Positions 24,701 to 36,030 of a stretch of 64,000 bases of DNA are shown here, in pieces. The position numbers and the translations under genes are program-made. Position 1 is the stretch's first letter. Every line of letters begins with the position of its first letter. The notes under the pieces are model-generated. The model saw nothing but the letters and a program-made list of their open reading frames with translations, was not told the DNA's origin and did no database searches. The stretch comes from Bolinopsis microptera (lineage: Eukaryota > Ctenophora > Tentaculata > Lobata > Bolinopsidae). The stretch covers positions 12,013,837-12,077,836 of the forward strand of contig NC_087080.1 of NCBI RefSeq assembly GCF_026151205.1, in the 5' to 3' direction.

Positions 24701-26114
24701 GAATATCTGCAAAATAGAATTGTTAAAGTTATTTGGATTTTCTTCCTTCAACGGACGACCTAAAATTAAACAGGGCATCGCAGCAGAAGAAGATATTATA
24801 GCGCACATTGTGAAGATGAACGACTCTCAGTTTCCAGAACAAGACGAGTTTATCATTGACGATATTATGACAGTATTTCTAGCAAGTGTTAGTATCCTGA
24901 GTACACTTTATCATTTCTTAAACCATGTTCGAGACAGGATCGTCGGCTAAAAGTTCTTAAAATTACGTTCATTCTTAGCGATAGAATAAATGTCGTTGCA
25001 TGGGAGCATTGCTTCGTCTTTTTCAGGTTTAGGTAAAAATTCATCAAAATTCAATTTATCTACCTCATTTGATTCCATTACATTGCGTTTAGTGTCTGTA
25101 GACAGTTGAACTTTTCTTTTCTCAGGAAAACACACCAAGGACAATAGTTATGTGTCTAGCGTTTCTGGTAAGGAATCCTCACCAACTAGGGAAGCTACTG
25201 TTCGAGATAGACAGCGTGCTGAAAGACAAGCAGGTCCCGGACATTGACGATCTGGATAAACTGAAGTACACTGAAATGGTAGGTGTGTTGGTTGCAACAG
25301 TTGACAAGGTTACATTGCAACAGTTACAATGGTTACTGTTTTAGGTTATTGTTTGTTCTCGTGTATTTTCTGAACGACACTGACTTTTTGTTTTCATCAA
25401 CTATCCCAAATGAACAGTTTTAAGTATGTTTTAAGGTTTAAACTTTTTAAAATAACTAAAAGTTCTCCCTCCCCTTAAAGACGATTCTAGAGACCTTGAG
25501 ACTGTATCCAGCGGTATCCCGGAACTCCAGAATATCTCGACAAGAGCGAACCCTGAACAACATTACCTTCCCTGCGGGTTCAAGAACAGTCACTTTCTAC
25601 GAGCTGTTCCACAAGAATGAGAAGTACTGGAAGGACCCGGAGGAGTTTAGACCGCTGAGATTCGCCGAGACAAAGAACAGAGTTCCTTACACTTATCTCT
25701 CTTTTCTAGCTGGACCCAGGTCGTGTCTGGGCAAACCTCTTGCTATCATGCAGATGAAGACCATTCTTGCTTCTTTGGTAGGGTGTTCGTATTAACATAT
25801 GATCGGTACTTATGTCGTGGTTTTCCATAATAGCCAAACACTTTTAGATGCTCCAGCTGATTGTTATCTTTCTGACTATCGCTCTGTTAAGGAACTGTTA
25901 GTGTAAAGTATAAATCCTCTCCTTGTGTTTAAAATTAAACAATCCTCAGTTACGACACTACAAGTTCGCCCATCTTCCCGGGGAGGAGGAGATTAAGATC
26001 ATGCAGAGTTACGTACTACTGAAACTGTCTCAAGGGTTCAGATGCACTGTAGTCCCCCGGGATCACTCCCGTCCCAGAACCAGAAATCTCTCCAGGTTTA
26101 AGAGTGGGAATTAG
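21777..26114 (+). CDS. Cytochrome P450, CYP46-like, complete 11-exon gene
   Basis: Exons 21777-21943, 22206-22281, 22522-22660, 23035-23116, 24008-24143, 24352-24474, 24572-24646, 24774-24887, 25126-25278, 25481-25777 and 25950-26114 join with matching phases into 508 aa, close to the 500 aa usual for cholesterol 24-hydroxylase. Residues 1-20 (MLVLGLIVVTTLAYISQLVW) are an ER membrane anchor, followed by a proline hinge (PMPPEDGW). Helix C carries DVWFHKRKSM. The K helix has ETLR (ExxR, E359-R362). The meander is WKDPEEFRPLRF. The haem loop is FLAGPRSCLGKP, with ligand Cys about residue 437 (codon 25724-25726). The order of blocks matches CYP46 (sterol 24-hydroxylase) best among families I know, but substrate cannot be inferred. 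Oddities: the I-helix oxygen-activation motif reads A-S-E-N-T instead of A-G-x-(D/E)-T, and intron 4 holds a large minisatellite. Confidence 0.9.
23286..24005 (+). repeat. Pyrimidine-rich minisatellite (CCCTCCCTCTCA)n in P450 intron 4
   Basis: About 720 bases of degenerate 11-13-bp units such as CACCCTCCCTCT and CACCCCTCCCTCT. The plus strand is almost only C and T with A at the unit joints. No AG dinucleotide occurs from about 23275 until the exon 5 acceptor (CCCTCCCTCAG, 24006-24007), so the array forms one unbroken polypyrimidine tract ending at the splice site. Confidence 0.95.
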
Positions 26115-28320
26115 AAAATTGTTTCTTTCTCGCATTTTGAAATACTGCTGCTCGTTCAAAGTTTGATCTGAAGTTCACTAACAACAATACTCTCCCAGAT
26201 TCCCGGAGAAAGCAGCACTCTTTTCCTCAAGGAAAACAGCAATTCACTCAGTTCCGGATGTTACGAGAATATTCGACCCTCCCGTTCTACCTTAGTCGTA
26301 GGAGCTGGACTCCTTTACCAATATCATCGGTTAAACTCTGAAAACTCTTGACCTGACAGATTATATTTGAGATAGAACCATGACTTCCAACTAGTATATT
26401 TTTATATGAACTTCTGGAGTACGAACTTTTTCAGGAAAACTGATCTTTTTGGAACTGAAATGATCAAGTTATCTAGGTTATTGTAGGAACTCAATTAGAT
26501 TATAACTCGATTAGGTTATTGTAGGATATTATAGGTTACCCATTACAGAAACTTATAGTGAATGTTCATCTTGGTGGCGCATTATTTGCCTACATAGTTA
26601 CATAATCATATCACTAATACTAATACTCATAATCATACAAGTAATTCCGTGCTTACAGAGTGAGATATCATAATCAGTGGAAGTATATGGCTAACAGAGT
26701 TACAGTTGTTGTTTGCAAGTATAAACTACCGTATGTGCTCGATTGTTTCAATTATAAGTCAAAGTGTTATGAACACGTTTTCCATGCAAATAGCAATACA
26801 GTTCAAGTTACTTGAACCATACTTGATTCAAGTATGGTTGAGGTTGCTTCTTTTAAGTATTTGTATATATTGGAGAGTTATTATTGATAAAGTGAGTTCT
26901 GAAGAAATATTCATGAAATCAGCAAAGAATTTAGAATCATACACTGTTTCAGTTGCTTGATGAGGAGAAGCTGTCGCTTTAAAAATAACATATTTGATAA
27001 TAAAGGATCAACATTTTTGTTCGAATTTGATGATGAATTAAACAGGAATTAAACATAAAATGACCAAGGAGAACACTAACGATCACTCGTCTTGGTAATA
27101 CATCAATTCATAAATTGATGTATTACCAAGACGTTGTATAAAATATGATAAAAAACGCCATCACGGATCGGAAAATTGAGCGGCCATCCACAAAAGAAAA
27201 GCGGCCGCATTTCTTGTTAAAAGTTGATTTTTGCCAACGTAACAACTTTTCAAATCGATTTTACAACATTAAGGAGTAATTTTATCCAAAATTTGAGGTC
27301 ATATTGAATTGTTAAATAATTGTTGAAGCATTCTCAAAATCTACAACAAAGTTTTTTTAGTTTTCTCCTTCATAAAGATATTCGCTTTTTGAAGAATAAT
27401 TTTATAAAACTCCCTTGGGTTGTGGAGCTCAGTTCAGCTTCCTATGGGTCTATATTGTGCATTAGGATAGTTTAAAAGTTGTGAATTTAAAAGTTGCACA
27501 CGTGGGGACACGCCCAAACCTGATTAAGATATCGTTATGTGGCAAAGTTTGCTCATATCCTCATATCATCAAACTGGAATGAACGTGTCCATATACTTCA
27601 CGACAAATACAATCTGTCGCAAAACAGGGGTCCAGAAAACCCACTTCTCGATACACCCGAAACTTGAAACTTTTTTGCAGTCGATTTGGTCAACGTCTAG
27701 AGTCTCTAGAAGCCCTGCAAAATTTCAGATCTCAATCTCAATTTTAGCATGGTTTTTAAGGCACATGAAAATGGTGATTTTGGGTTTTTACCGAATTTCG
27801 TATAACACTAACAGTGCGGGCGCGTATTTTATGCAAATTTCTTAAAAATCTCCACATTACTATTTCTTATTCCTGTCATCATCGACATTGAATTAGAATG
27901 TTTTAAACTAAAAACAAACCTTCTGGAAGACTTCCGATGAATCTTAATGTCCGGAAAAGGGTAAAGGGGTATAATAGTATAGTGATGATAATGGCAACGG
28001 TCGTGCTTGCCAGCACTGTGATTTCGAATGTGATATAAGTAGAGGTTATTCTGTTAGCTTCCGGACAATAATGAAAAGATTTCCGTCGTTAACTTAGGCA
28101 CAATAAATTACTCCGTCAACTGTGCCAATTCTGGTAAAAAGTTTGAAATGCAAAACATATTTTTTGAAAAAACTATCACGAACTTTAACTTGAAAGTCGA
28201 CATTATAATTGAACGACGTTTATTTGGATGGCATTTCACGTTACGTAACCATCGTTCAATTGATGTCCTTGTACCAAAAAGTGTCCAAATAATTCTCAAT
28301 GCTGTATAATGAACTCGTTA
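26115..28320. other. No gene supported; one perfect hairpin
   Basis: AT-rich sequence downstream of the P450. The only clear structure is a perfect 21-bp inverted repeat with a 4-base CATA loop at 27088-27133. A 102-codon plus-strand frame at 27537-27845 has no recognisable domain. Confidence 0.5.
27088..27133. repeat. Perfect hairpin, 21-bp stem, 4-nt loop
   Basis: The left arm 27088-27108 begins CGTCTTGGTAATACATC and the right arm 27113-27133 is its exact reverse complement, separated by CATA. Too short and too perfect for an ordinary animal pre-miRNA; more likely the relic of a small palindromic element or a recent inverted duplication. Confidence 0.9.
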
Positions 28321-28329
28321 TACAATTTG

Positions 28330-30560
28330 GTTGTGGAACTGTAACAGACACTAACAATGATAGAGGTTGCAGTTCTCGTATTATTTACATCATAGCTATA
28401 AAAATAGAGTCGGCTTGCTTGAATAGAATCTAAAGTTCAATGTAAAATTCTAAGTGATTTTAATACTAAACTCAATAAGTGTTATGTGCACGTCCGACAT
28501 GTGAGCCCATCGCATGTTCCTCAAGTGGCAGTATAAAGCGAGTAATACAATCCATATTTACCCAATTTATAGTTCTAAATTTTAAATAGCTAATCACCTC
28601 ACCCTTCTTTGTTGTGACTTTTCCTACCCTAAATTAAAAAACTACCATAGTGAAATCAAGTATTTTAGTGCGCCTAAAATTGAATACTGAAAGGCCGCAT
28701 CTCCACAATACTTTTGTCCATCTTTAGTCCTTTGTAAATTGTCTTTCTGTGTCCTTCATTCATTTACATGAAGGAGTAAAACCGTTTGGCCCAAAGGTAT
28801 TCGGTATTCTATGTCATCCGGGAATTCTATTACAAATAAACGCATCGGGCGACATAAAATTATATTGCTGTCCTTACATGTCAACCGGAAATCCAGAGTT
28901 AAATCCAAACCATTGACAGTGATAACTTCGTTTGGAGTTTGAACAGTTGGGGACAGGTTGCACAGCCTCTCCCCCCACAGTTTTGGCTGACGGTGAAAGA
29001 ATCCGTTTCGGAGCACGAACTGAGTTTTCTATTTCGCACTACTGTGTTGCCTATAGATGGCTGTTTACGTAGTGCAAACAATATCTGTACGTCTCCGCAT
29101 AACTCTACTCTTTATCATGATAATATTTAGATTTTGTAAAAATTGTTAATCTTCTTTCACTCTTTCTAGTACTATGTACAAAAAAAGCATACATATTCTG
29201 AGGGAAAAGATCCTTTTTCCTCGTGGCAGCCACCCTCTGTCGAGACTAAATTATACGTAAAAAACTGCACATAATCCCAACTACGACACAGACTTAGCAA
29301 GTCTGAGACGTAAAGTAGCGGAGCTAGCAGCTCGGTATAATTAACCTAGGCTACACGTCATTCTTCAATAATGACGTGGAACTCATAAGCTCCGCTCCAG
29401 TACCAGGCTATCAAGTAGCAGGTGCACTGTCTAGCTGAATTATGTGCATAGTCAGATTAACCATCCCAGTCAATTATGTTGCGAGATGGAAACTCTACGT
29501 ATGTCTGGGAGTATGAAGTAGCCTAGTCAGCATTGCCATGTTTGTGTTCCCGGATATGTCACGTACTTTATTATTAATAATGGTACGTGGTATATCCGGT
29601 TATTAAGCTTGTTAACGTTCGTTACAAATAATTGAAAAGGGATTTCCTTTCACCGATAGTTGTAGTTGCAGCTATAATTAGCACCGTCAACTGTGCCGGA
29701 AAATGGAAAATATAGGTTTGCAACTATGTCATATAATGTCACGTCATGTTTCTGGTGCCGAAATAAACTATCACGTAACTTTTTAAGCTTGTTAACGTTC
29801 GTTATTCATCTAAAGAGATGTCTCTTCACCGATAGTTGCATTTGTGTTTATTGTTTGCTAGTTTCACTGTTACCGTAACATTGATCGAAGTTGATAGTTA
29901 CTTGTTTAGCAACCACAAGATAACGCTTCTCTCAATCTGTTGATAAGGAACTCGTTATAAGTTGTGTTGTGAGATGAGCTAACCATGACACTAACAATGA
30001 AGCAGCATTGTTCGCAGTCAGATTGCATGTATGAGTTAACTGCAAGTGATAAGCAGTCGTGCTTGCTTGAATTTCAGAATCTTGTGTCAATGTAAAATCT
30101 TCTTAAGTGCTTTTAATGACTAATGTACTCAAATTATTATTTTGATTATTGTGCACGTCGCGACATGTAGTTCACGCCCTATCTGTATTTTCCTCATAGT
30201 GTGCAGCTGATAAAGGGTCCCAATGAGCAATCGACCATATTCTTCGCAAGTTTTGCATAGTTTATACGTAAGGTGTTATAAATGGGTCTCAATCACCATC
30301 GACCGCCTTCTTTTGTGAAGTCTTTTCCCTACCCTATTAAATTAAAATAACCACGGCGTACTTATTCAATAGTGAATACTTGCATAAGTATTTCCTGCAG
30401 TGTTCGCCTAAAAGGTGTTTTGAATACTGAATAGGTCCTGCAATCTCCATCCACCATCTTTTGTCCAGCTCCTTTAGTCCTTTGTACTGATTAGTCTTTC
30501 CTTGACTCCTTCCGATTACAATAACCATGGTGTAGTAAATACATCAAGCATTTCCACCAG
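28330..30560. repeat. Diverged direct duplication of about 0.5 kb
   Basis: Segments 28300-28750 and 29940-30500 share ordered words: AACTCGTTATA..., GACACTAACAATGA, CTTGCTTGAAT, GTGCACGTC, CCTACCCTA.TTAAA, TTGAATACTGAA, TTTAGTCCTTTGTA. Extra partial copies of a third word set (AAGCTTGTTAACGTTCGTTA and CCGATAGTTG) lie at 29607-29660 and 29784-29840, and CCGTCAACTGTGCC occurs at 28112 and 29684. The arrangement suggests a decayed repeat inserted or duplicated several times. Confidence 0.6.
28756..29081 (-). pseudogene. Fragment resembling a Penelope-like element (RT to GIY-YIG linker)
   Basis: Two overlapping minus-strand frames together give QPSIGNTVVRNRKLSS, NCGGRGCATCPQLF and, after a frameshift, FRLTCKDSNIILC. 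The spacing of a KxxxGNxVVR-like block, a CGxxxCxTC knuckle and an LTCxSxNIIxC block is what precedes the GIY-YIG endonuclease in Penelope-like and related elements. The catalytic GIY-YIG part itself is missing or unreadable. Identification is from memory of the pattern. Confidence 0.45.
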
Positions 30561-31602
30561 AGTTATTTCGGTATTCTATTGTCATGACCGTGAACTCCTA
30601 ACGGAAAGATAAAATCGCCCCATCCGTTTAAAAATTAATTTAAGCAACGTAGGGTGCTTTTGTGCATACTCCTCGATATCGAGCTCACTTAAATATGTTT
30701 TGACAAGTTTATAAACATGTTGTGAGTAGGTACTATAAAAGCAGGTACTCCCGGAGGTGGGACCAACACCTGAACACCATTCACCCTTGTAACAAGCTAG
30801 CGAGGTTTTATAAGTCCCTACAAGAACAGGTCAAATTAGTCAGGTCATTATTGAGTTGGTACCCTGTCGGACACTTGTACCGCTAACCCCACTATTGAAC
30901 AGTATGATACCTACCACCTTGGTCTGGAGAAATTAGAACGTGTAGATACACTTGTCACTAGTCCGGATACAGTACACGTCATGGTAGATCGATAATATCT
31001 TTTAGCGTCTCTTCTTATAACGTGCATATTTATTCAGGATAATTGGATAAAGATCCTATATAGTTCGTCATTTATCCTGCTTTGTTAGTTTTTATAAAGA
31101 GTTCTATTTATAAAGACGTCTGAGGTAATCGTATGATATCAATTAAAATATGGTCGGGTGAGTGCCAAGTGCCAACATAATATCACTATCCAGTAACTGC
31201 TTATCATCCTAATCAGTTCATATATAGATAATATCTAGTTTAGCCCCCAGTATTGTGGACAAAAAGCTGTAGGGGCGGCAAATAAGAAGACCTGACCTTA
31301 TTTTTGTCTTTTCTTTTCTTTTTAGGATATTAGAAAATGTTTTAGGTGGGCAGTAAAACCATTTAGTGGAGTAGGGGACATAGGCACGTTTCGCCACTGA
31401 AATTCACACTAGCTTATCATATCTTTTAGTGTATCCGTATCACGTGTGTATTTATTCATGATAATTGGATAAATATCCTATATAGTTTGTTATCGTTTAT
31501 CTAGCACTGTTAGTTCCTGAGAACGGCGGAGTAAATCATGTGGTATTGATAAAAGTATCACTATTCAGTAACCATATATCATGCTTGTCAGTTCGTATAC
31601 AG
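30561..31602. repeat. Tandem pair preceding the 3.1-kb minisatellite
   Basis: The segment 31000-31255 (ATATCTTTTAGCGTCTC ... GATAATTGGATAAAGATCC ... GATAATATCTAGTTTAGCCC) is repeated in diverged form at 31417-31620. At the end of the first copy the word ATCTAGTTTAGCCCCCAGTA occurs once; at the end of the second it opens out into the large minisatellite. No gene is seen in 30561-31000. Confidence 0.7.
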
Positions 31603-34600
31603 ATAATATCTTGTTTAACCACAGTTTCTAGTTTAACCACCAGTATCTAGTTTAACCACCAGTATCTAATTTAACCACCAGTATCTAGTTTAACCACAGT
31701 TTCTAGTTTAACCACAGTTTCTAGTTTAACCACAGTATCTAGTTTAACCACAATATCTAGTTTAACCACCAATATCTAGTTTAACCACCAGTATCTAGTT
31801 TAACCACAATATATAGTTTAACCACAATATCTAGTTTAACCACAGTATCTAGTTTAACCACAGTATCTAGTTCAGCCCCAGTATCTAGTTTAAGCACCAG
31901 TATCTTGTTTAATCACAATATCTAGTTTAACCACAAGTATCTAGTTTAACCACCAGTATCTAGTTTAACCACCAGTACCTAGTTTAACCACCAGTATCTA
32001 GTTTAACCACAGTTTCTAGTTTAACCACAGTTTTTAGTTTAACCACAGTATCTAGTTTAACCACAATATCTAGTTTAACCACCAATATCTAGTTTAACCA
32101 CCAGTATCTAGTTTAACCACAATATATAGTTTAACCACAATATCTAGTTTAACCACAGTATCTAGTTTAACCACAGTATCTAGTTCAGCCCCAGTATCTA
32201 GTTTAAGCACCAGTATCTTGTTTAATCACAATATCTAGTTTAACCACCAGTATCTAGTTTAACCCCAGTATCTAGTTTAACCACCAGTATCTAGTTTAAC
32301 CCCAGTATATAGTTCAGCCCCAGTATCTAGTTTAACCACCAGTATCTAGTTTAACCCCAGTATCTAGTCAGCCCCAGTATCTAGTTTAACCACAGTATAT
32401 AGTTTAACCACAGTATCTAGTTTAACCACCAGTATCTAGTTCAGCCCCAGTATCTAGTTTAAGCACCAGTATCTAGTTTAGCCCCAGTATCTAGTTTAAG
32501 CACCAGTATCTTGTTTAATCACAATATCTAGTTTAACCACCAGTATCTAGTTTAACCACAGTATCTAGTTTAAGCACCAGTATCTAGTTTAACCACAGTT
32601 TCTAGTTTAACCACAGTTTTTAGTTTAACCACAGTATCTAGTTTAACCACAATATCTAGTTTAACCACCAATATCTAGTTTAACCACCAGTATCTAGTTT
32701 AACCACAATATATAGTTTAACCACAATATCTAGTTTAACCACAGTATCTAGTTTAACCACAGTATCTAGTTCAGCCCCAGTATCTAGTTTAAGCACCAGT
32801 ATCTTGTTTAATCACAATATCTAGCTTAACCACCAGTATCTAGTTTAACCCCAGTATCTAGTTTAACCACCAGTATCTAGTTTAACCCCAGTATATAGTT
32901 CAGCCCCAGTATCTAGTTTAACCACCAGTATCTAGTTTAACCCCAGTATCTAGTTCAGCCCCAGTATCTAGTTTAACCACAGTATATAGTTTAACCACAG
33001 TATCTAGTTTAACCACCAGTATCTAGTTCAGCCCCAGTATCTAGTTTAAGCACCAGTATCTAGTTTAGCCCCAGTATCTAGTTTAAGCACCAGTATCTTG
33101 TTTAATCACAATATCTAGTTTAACCACCAGTATCTAGTTTAACCACAGTATCTAGTTTAAGCACCAGTATCTAGTTCAGCCCCAGTATCTAGTTTAACCA
33201 CCAGTATCTAGTTTAACCACCAGTATCTAGTTTAAGCACCAGTATCTAGTTCAGCCCAAGTATCTAGTTTAACCACCAGTATCTAGTTTAACCACCAGTA
33301 TCTAGTTTAGCCACCAGTATCTAGTTTAACCCCAGTATCTAGTTTAGCTCTAGAATATAGTTTATCCCCAGTATATAGTTTAACCACCAGTATCTAGTTT
33401 AAGCACCAGTATCTAGTTCAGCCCAAGTATCTAGTTTAACCACCAGTATCTAGTTTAACCACCAGTATCTAGTTTAACCACCAGTATCTAGTTTAACCCC
33501 AGTATATAGTTTAAGCACCAGTATCTTGTTTAATCACAATATCTAGTTTAACCACCAGTATCTAGTTTAACCCCAGTATCTAGTTCAGCCCCAGTATCTA
33601 GTTTAAGCACCAGTATCTTGTTTAATCACAATATCTAGTTTAACCACCAGTATCTAGTTTAACCCCAGTATATAGTTCAGCCCCAGTATCTAGTTTAAGC
33701 ACCAGTATCTCGTTTAATCACAATATCTAGTTTAACCACCAGTATCTAGTTTAACCCCAGTATCTAGTTCAGCCCCAGTATCTAGTTTAACCACAGTATA
33801 TAGTTTAACCACAGTATCTAGTTCAACCACCAGTATCTAGTTCAGCCCCAGTATCTAGTTTAAGCACCAGTATCTAGTTTAGCCCCAGTATCTAGTTTAA
33901 GCACCAGTATCTTGTTTAATCACAATATCTAGTTTAACCACCAGTATCTAGTTTAAGCATCAGTATCTAGTTCAGCCCCAGTATCTAGTTTAACCACCAG
34001 TATCTAGTTTAACCACCAGTATCTAGTTTAAGCACCAGTATCTAGTTCAGCCCAAGTATCTAGTTTAACCACCAGTATCTAGTTAAACCACCAGTATCTA
34101 GTTTAACCCCAGTATCTAGTTTAGCTCTAGAATATAGTTTAGCCCCAGTATCTAGTTTAGCCCCAGTATCTAGTTTAGCCCCAGTATCTAGTTTAACCAC
34201 AGTATCTAGTTTAACCCCAGTATCTAGTTTAACCACAGTATCTAGTTTAACCACAGTATCTAGTTTAACCACCAGTATCTAGTTTAAGCACCAGTATCTA
34301 GTTCAGCCCAAGTATCTAGTTTAACCACCAGTATCTAGTTTAACCACCAGTATCTAGTTTAAGCACCAGTATCTAGTTCAGCCCAAGTATCTAGTTTAAC
34401 CACCAGTATCTAGTTTAACCACCAGTATCTAGTTAAACCACCAGTATCTAGTTTAACCCCAGTATCTAGTTTAGCTCTAGAATATAGTTTAAGCACCAGT
34501 ATCTAGTTCGGCCCCAGTATCTAGTTTAACCACCAGTATCTAGTTTAACCACCAGTATCTAGTTTAAGCACCAGTATCTAGTTCAGCCCAAGTATCTAGT

Positions 34601-34718
34601 TTAACCACCAGTATCTAGTTTAACCACCAGTATCTAGTTTAGCTCTAGAATATAGTTTAGCCCCAGTATCTAGTTTAGCCCCAGTATCTAGTTCAGCCCA
34701 AGTATCTAGTTTAGCCCT
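31603..34718. repeat. 3.1-kb minisatellite, 17-19-bp unit, with higher-order repeats
   Basis: About 170 copies of a unit like CCAGTATCTAGTTTAACCA, varying between ...AACCACC, ...AACCAC, ...AACCCC, ...AGCACC and ...CAGCCCC. The order of variants repeats over blocks of a few hundred bases: the series ending ACAATATATAGTTTAACC then CAGTATCTTGTTTAATCAC is seen near 31800-31920, 32110-32230 and 32700-32820. Later blocks (33170-33360, 33960-34140, 34290-34480) carry a different series with AGCTCTAGAATATAG. Frames inside it give periodic peptides and are not genes. Confidence 0.97.
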
Positions 34719-34811
34719 AAAACCTACCTTTAACATATCATAAGCCCCAGGTCTGATGCAGGGATGTGTGTTTTCAACTGAAGTCACGCTAGCTCACGCC
34801 CAGTGAAGGGT

Positions 34812-35309
34812 CACGTGACGTGACACGCCGTAACTGCCTTTTACACTATATCCACGCACTTTGACTGATTTACATTGAACACAAGCATGTTGTTGAGCGA
34901 GCAGAGGTTTAACGTTTTTATCAAAAGCACATTTAACAGCCATCTCAGCGCAAAGTGGCCACTTTTTTTCTGAAATTGCGACGTTCGTTTCTGAAATATA
35001 AGTTATGTTTTTTTCACCTTTTACATGAGACCATTCAACTTGTGGTTAGTTTAAAATAGTCTGTATACCCCACTTGACAAAGTACGCTACAGGTTATTTA
35101 CACCTCTCTACTCAATCCTTTTATTATGTAAAATTAATTATCCGGACACGTTATCATTATGAGAAAAGCACGTGACATTCACGTGACATGCTGGAACTGA
35201 TCAGCCTGCTTGTCACAACAAGCCCACGTGCACTATCACAAGCCCACGTGCTTTATCGTGTAATTCCCATTAGTTTTAGAGTAAGTATTTTGCATCACAG
35301 TGCCACGTG
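34812..35309. promoter_or_regulatory. Cluster of six CACGTG E-boxes
   Basis: CACGTG occurs at 34812, 35169, 35180, 35225, 35245 and 35304, within 500 bases, several inside the longer palindrome TCACGTGA or preceded by CC. This is the binding core for bHLH-zip factors (USF, MAX, MITF/TFE families) and CLOCK-type bHLH-PAS. Its position between the minisatellite and the zinc-finger gene 2.4 kb downstream suggests a regulatory region, but no transcription start can be placed. Confidence 0.45.
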
Positions 35310-35983
35310 ACACCTGGACGTACTATTTATCTTCGCAGGTTGCAATGTGCGCGTATGTATGGGAGATGATCTGTGAGGGGAGGCTTTCACAACGTTCAAA
35401 TCAACGTCCTTAGCTTGATTTTTCAATGTGTTGTCAGATTTGCTGCTCGAATAACTTACACATACAGTTAAAATTGTTCAAATCTTTCATTCGTAGGTTT
35501 ATTAAATATTATTGATTTGTAGCTCTCTTTCTTGGATATAATCTCGTCAAGCTCGATTGCTATTTGTGTCATTTCTATTACTTATAAACTTATCACTTGA
35601 TGAATGATCTTAACTTTTCTCGTTTTAAAACGCCCATTTTTTCGGGAGTTTAACTTTTTCATCACTTGACGAAAGGTTTTTTAATTTCTTGGTTTAAAAA
35701 CGCCTCTTTTTTGCGAGTTTTCACAGGATCAATCGATATCTTTTATCATCTTGTTTGTTTTTTCTTTTGTTTGCTTAGATTCGGCTTAAATCAATTAATG
35801 TGACTGATATGTTACCAAGACGGATCCAATTTTAGACCACCGAAATAAAATAAACAGTTCATTTTGCGGTCATCCATTTAAACCTCTGTAGCAAGGAGCA
35901 GCAAAAAGGAGCAACAAGGAGCAACAACAAGGAGCAACAAGGACCACGACAGTTTAAAGTTTCAATCCTCTTCAAGGGTTGTA

Positions 35984-36030
35984 ACATTGTCCACTCTTGG
36001 TTCTCTGAGTGAACCAAGAGTGGACAATGT
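35984..36030. repeat. Perfect hairpin, 20-bp stem, 7-nt loop
   Basis: Left arm 35984-36003 (ACATTGTCCACTCTTGGTTC), loop TCTGAGT, right arm 36011-36030 exactly complementary. It follows a short GGAGCAACAA tandem run (35894-35942). It could be transcribed as a small hairpin RNA, but the stem is short for an animal miRNA precursor; a small palindromic insertion is equally likely. Confidence 0.9.

Noticed and set aside
27537-27845. 102-codon frame starting MWQSLLISSYHQ
   Set aside because: No domain, no splice sites with partners, and no conserved motif; treated as chance.
34060-34272. Repetitive Lys/Leu/Asp frame
   Set aside because: It lies entirely inside the 17-19-bp minisatellite.
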